This document shows positions 26,458 to 35,182 of a stretch of DNA of 64,000 bases, piece after piece. A model generated the notes under the pieces. The model was not told the origin of the DNA. It was given only the letters and a program-made list of their open reading frames with translations, and did no database searches. The translations under genes and the position numbers were made by a program. The number at the start of each line of letters is the position of its first letter. The first letter of the stretch is position 1. Source of the stretch: VYFG01 sp965248685 (lineage in GTDB: Bacteria > Pseudomonadota > Gammaproteobacteria > Arenicellales > Poriferihabitantaceae). Location of the stretch: positions 1,178,001-1,242,000 of the forward strand of contig CBDFKC010000003.1 of assembly GCA_965248685.1 (NCBI GenBank), written 5' to 3'.

Positions 26458-27122
26458 ACCGTCGCAATTCGCAATTTCTCGACAATTTGTACACCAAGTA
26501 GGTTATCCAGGTAATTTTTGTAGACGCTGCTTTTGCGGTACAGTTTGGCCAGAGTGTCTTTGTCCCATTTCAAGTAGGTCACGTCATCGTGGGCATAGAC
26601 ATTTGCGCTGATCGGGTCGTTGCTGATAAAACTCATTTCACTGACAAATTGTCCTGCGCCAACCTGGGCGACACTAATTCCATTCTTTTTAACGTTACAA
26701 AATCCGCTGACTATCAATAGCAAACCATCGTTACTTTGACCAATATTGAGCAACTGCTCCCCTCGCCTGGCTGATTCCCGTTTTGCTACTTTAAACAATT
26801 TGGCTGCTTCACGCCGCAATAAACCGGAGAAAACTGTTTGGTAGAGCGATTCGTTTTCGACGCTAAACCGGGTTGGCCGTAGCTTGGCAAGCTGGACGCC
26901 GAGATTGACCAAATTGATGCCTAAAAATGCCGATTGCCAGAGTAGCGCAGACCACAGTGGTTCGAGTTGGTAATAGAAATAGGGGAAGGTGCAAAGCGCT
27001 GCGATGATGGTTAGCATTCTTAGCCAGATCATGCTGGTTACAACATACGCCAGGCAATAGATAATGTTAGCGGCGAAAAATAGGGCGGTTTTATCGAAAT
27101 ACGTATTGAAAAAATATTCCAT
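26436..27122 (-). CDS. Bacterial Popeye-type membrane protein with cNMP-binding fold
   Basis: The 228-residue protein has three hydrophobic segments in the first 80 residues (ALFFAANIIYCLAYVV, LTIIAALCTFPYFYY, LWQSAFLGINLVNLGVQL). A cyclic-nucleotide-binding beta-roll follows from about 90 to 215 (LLNIGQSNDGLLLIVSG, VGAGQFVSEMSFIS, ANVYAHDDVTYLKW). This layout is that of Popeye-domain proteins, known from vertebrate POPDC cAMP effectors and some bacteria. The canonical phosphate-binding Arg of CRP-type folds (P-R-x-A) is absent: the site reads PISA. Ligand binding is therefore uncertain. It overlaps nhaA tail to tail. Confidence 0.75.
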   Translation of the reverse strand: MEYFFNTYFDKTALFFAANIIYCLAYVVTSMIWLRMLTIIAALCTFPYFYYQLEPLWSALLWQSAFLGINLVNLGVQLAKLRPTRFSVENESLYQTVFSGLLRREAAKLFKVAKRESARRGEQLLNIGQSNDGLLLIVSGFCNVKKNGISVAQVGAGQFVSEMSFISNDPISANVYAHDDVTYLKWDKDTLAKLYRKSSVYKNYLDNLLGVQIVEKLRIATVQLSAVA

Positions 27123-27282
27123 CGTTATACCTATTAGGGATTGTTATTATTGATGGCTCAATTTTGGATATCCTGTCCTTTCAAAAATGTGATCCCATTC
27201 ACACTTTGACTGGTAATTTTACCTATTGTAATTGGGGTGGCACTTGTGGACGACCTGGGTCTTCCATTGTCAAGGTTGAGTA

Positions 27283-28089
27283 TCAGTGTAGCGGCGTATG
27301 CACAGTTTCCCAGGATGAAAATGGCCTGTCGGGGCTGTTCACAAAAAATACAATTGACCAGCGTGCACAAAAAGTATTGATTTCCGGTTCATCAGGGGTA
27401 TGAATGACGTCATGCCAGGCCGGTTTGATATCGCCGCCAGAGGCTTGAAATAACATCCATGCCGGCATAAACAAGGCGGTCCCCGCTTGGTATCGTACTT
27501 GTTTTAACGGGTGGGAGTTACAACATCCAATTCGCAGACCGGACGCACTGTCGGCAATTGCCAGGGTGCTAAATCCTTTGTCAAAATGGGGGCGGGCAGC
27601 GAAATCATGATTTGGCTGGGGCGCATAACAGAGAAAGCGCAAAGTGCCGTCTATTAGTCTGTTTTGGTCAAATACAAGCTCCCGATAGCAGGCCAAATGC
27701 TGGCTAAACAGGTGGTTGAGCACCGATTCTATTCTCCGGTAAATCAGCTTGGCTGATCCAAAAAATTCTTCAATTTCAGGATGCGTTGTTTGTAGTTCCT
27801 GACAACTTGCGAGTTTAGCCAACTCCGGATTCCAGTGAAAAAACTGTTTTGGATCCTTATTCTCTGCCCCTGATTTGTCGGTATAGCCATCGGCACTGGC
27901 ACGATAATATTGCGCCGGAATATGTAGCTTTCGTTTTACCCGTTCGGGCAACGCCAGGAACCTTAAAAAGTTTTCGGCGGCTTGTTGAACATCCGATAAT
28001 GGGAGTGGAAATGGCACTGGGGCATAGTGCTGAGTCGCCAGGAGTTCATGAAAATCGGGTTTTTGCCTGGCCAAAACTAAACCGCGCAA
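27283..28089 (-). CDS. Isopenicillin-N-synthase-like 2OG-Fe(II) oxygenase
   Basis: This 268-residue protein has the full facial triad and cosubstrate site of the non-haem iron family: H168-x-D170 (RPHFDKGF), H226 (AWHDVIHT) and R243-x-S245 (ARWSIVFF). The N-terminal half is shorter and divergent. The frame begins with a TTG at 28089, overlapping the stop of the SDR gene by 13 bases; a second TTG at 28074 is an alternative. The overlap implies translational coupling to the SDR. The substrate is unknown; a two-step oxidation or dehydrogenation of a small metabolite is an inference from the pairing. Confidence 0.75.
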   Translation of the reverse strand: MRGLVLARQKPDFHELLATQHYAPVPFPLPLSDVQQAAENFLRFLALPERVKRKLHIPAQYYRASADGYTDKSGAENKDPKQFFHWNPELAKLASCQELQTTHPEIEEFFGSAKLIYRRIESVLNHLFSQHLACYRELVFDQNRLIDGTLRFLCYAPQPNHDFAARPHFDKGFSTLAIADSASGLRIGCCNSHPLKQVRYQAGTALFMPAWMLFQASGGDIKPAWHDVIHTPDEPEINTFCARWSIVFFVNSPDRPFSSWETVHTPLH

Positions 28090-28862
28090 TAGCCGCCGTC
28101 GACTGTCAGTATATGGCCACTGACGTATGATGAGGCATCGGACGCGAGGAATAGTACCGGACCGACAAATTCGTCAGCGCGGCCCCTTCGCCCCAAAGGG
28201 GTGCGTTGTTTGATTTCCTGTTCAAGTTCGGGAGTTACCGTGTTTCCGGGTCGACCGCCCATGGGGTTTTCGGTGTATCCGGGATTAACAGTATTGACTC
28301 GAATCTGATATTTACCCCATTCTGCAGCGAGCTGGCGACACAGCTGGTCGACGCCACCCTTTGAGGCGCCATAGGCAGATAAACCGTCAAAGCTGACCAG
28401 GCTTCCATTGGAAGACGTTATGACGATGGACCCACCCCGGTTCTGTTTGATCATTTGCTGGCCAGCCGCCTGGGCACAATAAAAGCAACTGGTAAGGTTA
28501 ACCTCAATCACGTGGCTCCATTGCTCGGGTGTGGTGTCTTCTGGCGGATTCACCGCTACTACTCCATGATTGATTACCATGACGTCAAGACCGCCAAAAC
28601 GCTCGGCGGTTTGCTTTACCAGCTGGTCACATTCGGTCTTGTTGGTGGCGTCAAATGGAATTGCCGTCGCGTTGCCGCCACGCTCGGTTATTTCGGACAC
28701 GGTTTGTCCAAGTTTGTCAGAATTCCTTCCGCATACAACAACCCGGGCCCCCGCTTCGGCCAATCCAATAGCCATGTGTCGACCAAGCCCATAACCTGAC
28801 CCGGTAATAATGACACTTTTATCTGACAGGTCAAATAAGGAAAATGTAGAGTTCGTAGACAT
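28077..28862 (-). CDS. SDR family oxidoreductase (gluconate-5-dehydrogenase-like)
   Basis: Short-chain dehydrogenase of 261 residues from the ATG at 28862. The cofactor motif is TGSGYGLGRHMA, then NHGVV. The catalytic set is Ser (ITSSNGS), Tyr-x-x-x-Lys (SAYGASKGG) and the Asn of the VNLTSCF segment. The ending YVSGHILTVDGG is standard. The upstream frame to 28904 lacks family similarity. It is coupled to the oxygenase gene downstream and diverges from the proline iminopeptidase gene. NAD(H)- versus NADP(H)-preference is not resolved. Confidence 0.88.
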   Translation of the reverse strand: MSTNSTFSLFDLSDKSVIITGSGYGLGRHMAIGLAEAGARVVVCGRNSDKLGQTVSEITERGGNATAIPFDATNKTECDQLVKQTAERFGGLDVMVINHGVVAVNPPEDTTPEQWSHVIEVNLTSCFYCAQAAGQQMIKQNRGGSIVITSSNGSLVSFDGLSAYGASKGGVDQLCRQLAAEWGKYQIRVNTVNPGYTENPMGGRPGNTVTPELEQEIKQRTPLGRRGRADEFVGPVLFLASDASSYVSGHILTVDGGYCAV

Positions 28863-28948
28863 GGTGGTAAAAGTTATCGATTGTCTGGTGCCGGCATAGT
28901 ACATTATGGCGCCTATAATTCTCCAATTTTATTAAATCAGTTCATTCC

Positions 28949-29902
28949 ATGCAGAGTTATCGAAATCTATTTCGCGAAATTGAGTGCTATCACAGCGGTA
29001 TGTTGCCGGTAGGGGACGGTCATGAAATTTATTATGAGGAGTGCGGTAATCCAGCAGGCAAGCCTGCGGTTTACCTGCACGGTGGTCCTGGAGGAGGTTC
29101 TAACCCGGGGCAACGGCGGGTATTTGATCCTGATAAATATCGGATAATTTTATTTGATCAACGGGGATGCGGACGCAGTACGCCGACTGCATCGCTGGAA
29201 AACAATACCACATGGGATCTGGTCGCGGATATCGAAAAGCTGCGCCAGCACCTGTCGATCGAGCGATGGTTAGTATGCGGTGGATCGTGGGGTAGCACGC
29301 TGTCTCTGGCCTATGCTGAGACCCACCCAGACAGAGTGACCGAACTGATTTTACGCGGTATTTTTACCTTGCGTAAAACCGAGCTGGACTGGTATTACCA
29401 GGGCGGCGCAGCGGCAATATTTCCTGATGAATGGGAGAAATTCTTAGCGCCAATTCCAGCCCCTGAACAGGACAATCTGATTGCCGCCTATTACCACCAG
29501 CTCACATCCAAAGACCTCGAAGTGCAGCGGGTTGCAGCCCGGGCCTGGAGTATCTGGGAAGGCAGTACAATCAATCTGTTGCAGCGTCCTGGACAAATTG
29601 AAAGCTTTGCTTCGGAAGCGTTTTCAATCGCTTTTTCCCGAATCGAGTGCCACTATTTTATCAATGGAGGGTTTTTCGAAGAAGACGGATTTCTTATCAA
29701 CAACGTTGATAAGATTCGACATATTCCGACCATCATTATCCAGGGCCGCTATGACGTATGCACCCCGATGACCACAGCCTGGGACTTGCATCAGGCATTC
29801 CCTGAGGCTGAGTTTTCTATTGTGCCCGACGCGGGGCATATGTTTGATGAACCCGGAATCGCTGATCAGCTGGTGGTTGCGACTGACCGGTTTGCAGCGT
29901 GA
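28949..29902 (+). CDS. pip: Proline iminopeptidase
   Basis: Alpha/beta-hydrolase peptidase (S33) that removes N-terminal proline. The 317-residue protein has the LHGGPGGGSNPGQRRVFDP region, the nucleophile elbow GGSWGSTLSLAYAE, the acid in IIQGRYDVCTP and the histidine in PDAGHMFDEP. These are all diagnostic of the family. It is complete, cytosolic and followed after 35 bases by an EamA carrier with a GTG start, possibly cotranscribed. Confidence 0.95.
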   Translation: MQSYRNLFREIECYHSGMLPVGDGHEIYYEECGNPAGKPAVYLHGGPGGGSNPGQRRVFDPDKYRIILFDQRGCGRSTPTASLENNTTWDLVADIEKLRQHLSIERWLVCGGSWGSTLSLAYAETHPDRVTELILRGIFTLRKTELDWYYQGGAAAIFPDEWEKFLAPIPAPEQDNLIAAYYHQLTSKDLEVQRVAARAWSIWEGSTINLLQRPGQIESFASEAFSIAFSRIECHYFINGGFFEEDGFLINNVDKIRHIPTIIIQGRYDVCTPMTTAWDLHQAFPEAEFSIVPDAGHMFDEPGIADQLVVATDRFAA

Positions 29903-29937
29903 AATAGTTCTGCGAATCTCGTAAAGAGAGCTGACCT

Positions 29938-30789
29938 GTGTCCTTGTCCCTTGTTTTGCTGGTTTTGACCGCAGCAGTATTACATGCCAGCTGGAACGCC
30001 ATGGTCAAATCAGGTGGTTCGCCTGAATTCAGTATTGCCGCCTACCAGGTGGTCGGCGCAATTTTTTGCCTCGTTGTTGTCTGGTTTGTGCCGCTACCGG
30101 AGGTGGCTAGCTGGCCCTATATCGCAGCCTCGGTGGTAATTCACAATATCTATTATTTCACCCTCGCGAGAAGCTACCGGAACGGTGATTTGTCCATGGT
30201 GTATCCGCTTTTTCGCGGGTTGGCACCAGTGATGGTGGCATTTGGTGCCGGCTGGTTCGCCGGGGAATGGTTGCCGGTATCCGCATTAGTCGGCGTGGGA
30301 CTAGTTAGCCTGGGGCTCATAGCGCTGGCGATTTTCGGCAACAAAAAGGCTCGCCCGGCCAGAGATACGGTGATATGGGGGTTGGCTACCTCAGTGATGA
30401 TTGCGCTCTATACCGTGATCGATGGCTCGGGGGTCAGAAAGGTTGATAACAGTCTGAGTTATATTCTCTGGTTGTTTGTGTTTGAACCATTTCCCATTGC
30501 CATATGGTTGCTGCTTACCAAAAAGCAGCAATGGATGGATTATCTCAAGTCCGATCCTTGGAAAATTATGATAGGCGGAATCGCGTCTTCGACCGCCTAT
30601 GCGCTAGTTATTTATGCCATGAGTCTGGGCGCCATGGCGCTTGTATCTTCGTTGCGTGAAACCAGTGTAATATTTGCTGCGATCATTGGAACCCTGATAT
30701 TGAAGGAACCATTTGGTCGCCAGCGTATTATCGCTGCCTGTTTTGTCGCCATGGGGGTGATCGTTATCCGGTTTTACGGTTCGACCTGA
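29938..30789 (+). CDS. EamA/DMT-family transporter
   Basis: The 283-residue membrane protein has ten predicted helices in two EamA repeats. The family sequences VLTAAVLHASWNAMVK, YPLFRGLAPVMVAFGAGWF and SLRETSVIFAAIIGTLILKEPFG are present. The GTG start at 29938 follows AAAGAGAG with suitable spacing. Such carriers export amino acids or other metabolites; the cargo cannot be read from sequence. It lies between the iminopeptidase and a VOC protein. Confidence 0.9.
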   Translation: MSLSLVLLVLTAAVLHASWNAMVKSGGSPEFSIAAYQVVGAIFCLVVVWFVPLPEVASWPYIAASVVIHNIYYFTLARSYRNGDLSMVYPLFRGLAPVMVAFGAGWFAGEWLPVSALVGVGLVSLGLIALAIFGNKKARPARDTVIWGLATSVMIALYTVIDGSGVRKVDNSLSYILWLFVFEPFPIAIWLLLTKKQQWMDYLKSDPWKIMIGGIASSTAYALVIYAMSLGAMALVSSLRETSVIFAAIIGTLILKEPFGRQRIIAACFVAMGVIVIRFYGST

Positions 30790-30855
30790 TGAGTTAATTG
30801 CGCTTATGTCGGGTACTCATGTATAACCATCGTCAATACATTCTCGTGATTTGAT

Positions 30856-31314
30856 ATGAATTTAGATAAATCCAAAGCGACCGCCGTTGGTATCAATCAC
30901 ATCGCCCTGGAGGTTGGCAGTATTGACCAGGCCCTCGCTTTTTATGGAGAATTTCTGAATTTCACCGTAGAAGACCGCAGCGACACCGCCGCGTTTATAT
31001 ATTTCGGTGATCAGTTTATTAACTTTATGACGGACCGGGCCCAGGGTCCCGATCATGGCCGACACTTCGGTATCGCAGTGGATGACAAGGAACTGGTTCG
31101 CGAAACCTTACTGAAGATGGGAGTCGAACTATTGGATGGTCGATTTCTTGATTTTCTTGACCCTTGGGGCAACCGAGTGGAAATAACAACCTACCAGAAT
31201 ATTCGTTACACCAAAGCCGACCACGTTTTAGCTGGAATGGGACTCGGTCACCTCAGTAAATCTGATCAGGCAGTGGCGGAGCTGCGACAGAAAGGACTTG
31301 GGCCAGACACCTGA
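30856..31314 (+). CDS. VOC/glyoxalase superfamily protein
   Basis: This 152-residue protein begins VGINHIALEVGSIDQALAFY, the standard VOC start with a metal-binding His. DFLDPWGNRVEIT near the end gives the Glu of the second half. A second candidate His lies in GRHFGIAV. It probably forms a dimeric metalloenzyme of the glyoxalase, dioxygenase or isomerase type. The reaction is not predictable. Confidence 0.87.
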   Translation: MNLDKSKATAVGINHIALEVGSIDQALAFYGEFLNFTVEDRSDTAAFIYFGDQFINFMTDRAQGPDHGRHFGIAVDDKELVRETLLKMGVELLDGRFLDFLDPWGNRVEITTYQNIRYTKADHVLAGMGLGHLSKSDQAVAELRQKGLGPDT

Positions 31315-31366
31315 ATAAAAATACTTGAATCAGGCTAAATCGCATTGTTGAGGCGGTAGAAAAATT

Positions 31367-32206
31367 CTACCAGAGCTCTCGCAGAGACCATACCGGCACG
31401 CAGTGCTTCGGGATTTGCGGTAATTTCCCAAGTTTTACCCAGGGCTTGTCCGGCCCATGAAAATCGGAACCCACCGAACCAGCCAGGGAAAACTCTCCGG
31501 CCAGCCTGGCTAAATTTTCTATTTCTCCTGGACTAGCTTTGCCCGATACAACCTCTATCGCATCTCCGGACAAATCCCGAAAATCTTCCACCAGCCTTCG
31601 TAACTGCCCTCGAGAAAGACCGTAGCGAGCGGGATGGGCAATAACAGCCAAGCCACCGGCGGCGTGTATCACATTAATAGCAGTCTCCAGGGCCATCCAC
31701 TGCGCTGCTGCATATCCTGGCTTACCTTGGGTCATATAGCGCTTAAATACTTGTTTGAAATTTTTCGCATAACCCTGCTCAACTAAAACTCGGGCGAAGT
31801 GCGCGCGACCAATTAAATTTGACCCGGCCAGTTCACAAGTAGATTTATACGCATTGGATATACCGGATTTCTCAAGCTTTTGGCCAATAATACGACCGCG
31901 CTTGATCCGAATTTGTTGGGATTGGAATACCGCATTATTTAACTCCTCGTTTTCAGGATCGATATCGAGCCCCACGATATGCAGCGAGCGATTCCCGAAG
32001 CGGCAGGATAGTTCAATTCCGTTGACCAGCGACACCTCATGTTTTTCACATGACGCCATAGCACTGGCTAAGCCGTCAAGGGTGTCGTGATCAGTAATTG
32101 CGAGCCGTGTGATTCCGGCCTGGGCTGCCAATTTAACCAACTCCCGGGGCGAATAACTTCCATCAGAGGCGGTCGAGTGGGTGTGCAAATCAATCATCGC
32201 CGTCAT
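31367..32206 (-). CDS. PHP-domain phosphatase (RNase AM/YciV-like)
   Basis: The 279-residue metallophosphoesterase begins with the PHP signature IDLHTHSTASDGSYSP. It continues with LAITDHDTLDGLASA, the HIVGLDI segment and VIAHPARYGLSRGQL, and closes with GSDFHGPDKPW. These are the metal ligands of the family. E. coli RNase AM (YciV) acts on 3',5'-nucleoside bisphosphates and RNA 5' ends and is of similar size. The DddP-like gene diverges from it. Confidence 0.9.
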   Translation of the reverse strand: MTAMIDLHTHSTASDGSYSPRELVKLAAQAGITRLAITDHDTLDGLASAMASCEKHEVSLVNGIELSCRFGNRSLHIVGLDIDPENEELNNAVFQSQQIRIKRGRIIGQKLEKSGISNAYKSTCELAGSNLIGRAHFARVLVEQGYAKNFKQVFKRYMTQGKPGYAAAQWMALETAINVIHAAGGLAVIAHPARYGLSRGQLRRLVEDFRDLSGDAIEVVSGKASPGEIENLARLAGEFSLAGSVGSDFHGPDKPWVKLGKLPQIPKHCVPVWSLRELW

Positions 32207-32239
32207 GGTATGGGTTCGTCAGTTTCTATTCAAGAGAAA

Positions 32240-32269
32240 TTGACATACTCTGGCAGATCCATTTGAATA
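32240..32269 (+). promoter_or_regulatory. Candidate promoter of the DddP-like gene
   Basis: A consensus -35 TTGACA at 32240-32245 is followed 17-18 bases later by a weak -10 (TTGAAT or TGAATA). The predicted leader of about 60 bases precedes the ATG at 32338. Confidence 0.4.
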
Positions 32270-32337
32270 GTTTTAATCTGTGCGTACTTGGTACACTTCG
32301 TCGAGTAAAATTTAAAACAATTTCGAGGGTCTTCTGT

Positions 32338-33573
32338 ATGACGATTTCTGAAGGTAATGTGGTAGCCAGACAACATGGCGCTATGGAGTTTACCGAGGCA
32401 CCGGTAGATTTGGATGAAGTTCGGCGATATCGTCTCGAACGAATCCAGCAACAATTACGCGGGCTCGACTATGCCGGTATATTATTGTTTGACCAGATCA
32501 ATACGCGCTACGCCTGCGATGCCACCAATATGCAGGTTTGGTGCGCGCATTATGAAACCCGTTGCGTCTTTATCGCTACAGATGGACCTCTAATCCTATT
32601 CGACTACGGAAATTATCCCCACCTGGCGGAAGGTATACCCACAATCGATGAATATCGGGTCAATTCATCCTATTATTATTTTACCGCAGGGCAGCGCAGT
32701 GACGAACGGGCCGATCAGTTTGCCCAGGTGATTACTGATTTGGTCGCCACCCATGGCGGTGGCAATAAGCGCCTGGCGACAGATCGCCTGTCCTATCAGG
32801 GATCCAGCAGGCTGCAGCAACTTGGACTTTCATTACATGATGGTCTCGAGGTCATGGAGCATGCTCGAGTAATTAAATCTCCGGAGGAGCTGACCTTGAT
32901 GCAAAAAGCAATTGATGTCTGCGAAATTGGCGTCGGGAAAATGCGAGAAGCCCTGGAGCCTGGTATCACTGAAAATGCGTTGTGGGCTAAGTTGCATGAG
33001 GCCAATATTTCTCTGGGTGGGGAATGGATAGAAACCCGATTGTTATCGTCTGGCCCGCGGACCTATCCCTGGTTTAGAGAATGTTCCATGCGCAAGATTG
33101 AAGATGGTGACATGGTGAGTTTCGATACTGACCTTATCGGGCCCTACGGTTATTGTGCAGATATGTCGCGCAGCTGGGTCTGCGGTGACAAACCGAATGT
33201 TGAGCAGCGCCGGGTTTACGCCTTGGCATGGGAGCAGATTCAGCATAACCTCTCGATCTTGCGGCCGGGGATGAGTTTTCATGATGTCTCCCACAGCGCC
33301 TGGCAAATTCCCGATGAGTTTACTAGCACCCGCTATGGTTCCTTGATCCATGGGGTCGGGCTTGCTGATGAATATCCTTCGATAAAGCATGCCCACGATT
33401 TTGCTGCTAAGGGTTATGACGGTGTCCTGGAAGAAGGGATGACGTTATGCGTTGAATCCTATATTGGATCGGAAAAAGGTGGAGAAGGAGTCAAACTGGA
33501 GGAACAGGTTTTGATCACTGCGAAGGGCTGTGAGTTGATGACAAGTTATCCTATGGAGAGCGAATGGATGTAG
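32338..33573 (+). CDS. DddP-like M24-family metalloenzyme, candidate DMSP lyase
   Basis: This 411-residue protein has a creatinase-type N-terminal domain and a pita-bread M24 domain. Putative metal ligands are D263 and D265 (SFDTDLIG), D275 (CADMSRSW), H338 (LIHGVGL), E373 and E388. D344 in GVGLADEYP matches, by spacing from the His, the catalytic Asp377 recalled for the Ruegeria DddP structure. Long stretches such as GGEWIETRLLSSGPRT and ATNMQVW read almost like DddP. DddP cleaves dimethylsulfoniopropionate to DMS and acrylate. Ordinary aminopeptidase P homologs share the metal ligands, so activity needs proof. The start at 32338 follows an AGGG; an in-frame ATG at 32263 is less likely. Confidence 0.75.
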   Translation: MTISEGNVVARQHGAMEFTEAPVDLDEVRRYRLERIQQQLRGLDYAGILLFDQINTRYACDATNMQVWCAHYETRCVFIATDGPLILFDYGNYPHLAEGIPTIDEYRVNSSYYYFTAGQRSDERADQFAQVITDLVATHGGGNKRLATDRLSYQGSSRLQQLGLSLHDGLEVMEHARVIKSPEELTLMQKAIDVCEIGVGKMREALEPGITENALWAKLHEANISLGGEWIETRLLSSGPRTYPWFRECSMRKIEDGDMVSFDTDLIGPYGYCADMSRSWVCGDKPNVEQRRVYALAWEQIQHNLSILRPGMSFHDVSHSAWQIPDEFTSTRYGSLIHGVGLADEYPSIKHAHDFAAKGYDGVLEEGMTLCVESYIGSEKGGEGVKLEEQVLITAKGCELMTSYPMESEWM

Positions 33574-33616
33574 CGAGTTTTATAATTGAAGAAGTCAGCA
33601 TGGAGATTTCTAACAT

Positions 33617-35041
33617 TTGTCTCTAACGCGACGAAATTTTCTCACAGGGGCCACAGCGCTGAGCGTGGGACAAATCCCCCTAGCGGCCCCGGCTTCCATT
33701 ACACCAATACATCATTATCAACTTGAATCAGCGCCAGGACAGCAATTGCTGGATTCGACGCTGCCGGCGCCAACGGCATTGTGGCAGTACAACCAGCAGG
33801 TGCCAGGACCGCTGATCAGGGCGCGTCAAGGTGACCGACTGAATGTTCGATATACCAATAGTATTACCCAGGACAGTGCGATCCATTGGCATGGGATCAG
33901 GATAGATAATGCAATGGATGGGGTGGTTGGATTAACCCAGCAGGCAGTTGTGCCTGGCTCTGGATTTGAATACAGTTTTGTGCTCCCGGATGCTGGAACT
34001 TACTGGTATCACGCACACCAGCAGTCCTCTGAACAAGTTGGGCGCGGAATGTATGGTGTATTAATTGTTGATGAATTAATTCCACCCCTGGTGGATCAGG
34101 ACATCGTGATCGCATTGGATGACTGGCGTCTCGATCAGCAAGGGGCTATTCACGAATCATTCAATAGCATGCGGGATATTTCCCATTCCGGTCGAACCGG
34201 TAATTGGCTCACGGTGAATGGCAAGGGGTCAGAAACTATAACGGTGGGTGCAGGGCAGAGAATACGCCTGCGGTTGGTGAACACCGCAAATGCGCTGGTG
34301 ATGCAATTGTCATTGCCGCAATGGCCGAACTGGCTAATGGCTTTGGATGGAATGCCGCTTAAGCAACCCTTATCAGGGTTGGGCCGACTGGAACTTGGTC
34401 CGGGACAGAGAGCAGATATTATCCTGGACTGCCTTACTCCCGGGGACCCGGAACAGATAATTGGGTTTGAAGAACAATCTTCGATAATTCCATTGGTTGG
34501 ATTTTCCCCGGATCAAGGATTGGAGAAGCCTAGGCCCAACCAATCCCCCGTAGCTTTCCCACAAAATATGTCGATGACCCAAAGTACCGAATCAGTGAAT
34601 CGGGTCGATCTCGTCATGCAGGGCGGTGCCAGGGGTGATTTAGAACAGGCGACCTATCAGGGCGAGTTGATGGATATCGGAAAGCTGGTCAGCCACGGCA
34701 AGGCGTGGGCATTCAACGGTACCAGTGGTTTGCCGGATGCTCCATTATTGCGCGCCACCCAAGGCTCAGTTCAGGAAATAGTTATTGAAAATCGAAGCGC
34801 GTGGTCCCATGCAATGCATCTTCATGGACATCATTTCGAAGTGGTTGAAAACGTTGCGCCCTGGTTACCCCAGTCCGCTGATATTCCACCACTTCGGGTT
34901 TTGAGAGATACCACCTTAATCGGACCCCATGAGACCCGAAGCATAAGATTTCGCGCGGATAATATTGGCAAGTGGTTGTTGCATTGTCATATGTTGGAAC
35001 ACCAGGCTGGTGGAATGGTGACCTGGGTTGAAGTGATTTAA
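33617..35041 (+). CDS. Twin-arginine multicopper oxidase
   Basis: This 474-residue exported cuproenzyme has a Tat signal SLTRRNFLTGATALSV from a TTG start at 33617. All four copper motifs are present: IHWHGIRI, WYHAHQQS, HAMHLHGHHF and LLHCHMLEH, giving type 1 and trinuclear sites. It is related to CueO/laccase-type oxidases and may oxidise Cu(I), phenols or metals in the periplasm. The TTG start has a GGAG twelve bases upstream. It follows the DddP-like gene by 43 bases, but a functional link is not evident. Confidence 0.92.
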   Translation: MSLTRRNFLTGATALSVGQIPLAAPASITPIHHYQLESAPGQQLLDSTLPAPTALWQYNQQVPGPLIRARQGDRLNVRYTNSITQDSAIHWHGIRIDNAMDGVVGLTQQAVVPGSGFEYSFVLPDAGTYWYHAHQQSSEQVGRGMYGVLIVDELIPPLVDQDIVIALDDWRLDQQGAIHESFNSMRDISHSGRTGNWLTVNGKGSETITVGAGQRIRLRLVNTANALVMQLSLPQWPNWLMALDGMPLKQPLSGLGRLELGPGQRADIILDCLTPGDPEQIIGFEEQSSIIPLVGFSPDQGLEKPRPNQSPVAFPQNMSMTQSTESVNRVDLVMQGGARGDLEQATYQGELMDIGKLVSHGKAWAFNGTSGLPDAPLLRATQGSVQEIVIENRSAWSHAMHLHGHHFEVVENVAPWLPQSADIPPLRVLRDTTLIGPHETRSIRFRADNIGKWLLHCHMLEHQAGGMVTWVEVI

Positions 35042-35182
35042 ATTCGGATCAGGCAGCTTGAAACCTCGAAAGATTTGAGATTTATAGTAGGTGTCTTATT
35101 GATTCCAATGATGGTAACCAATGGAAAAATCAATTTACCGATATGCCGGTGCGAACAATCCAAATCGAGGGTTGAATAACCG

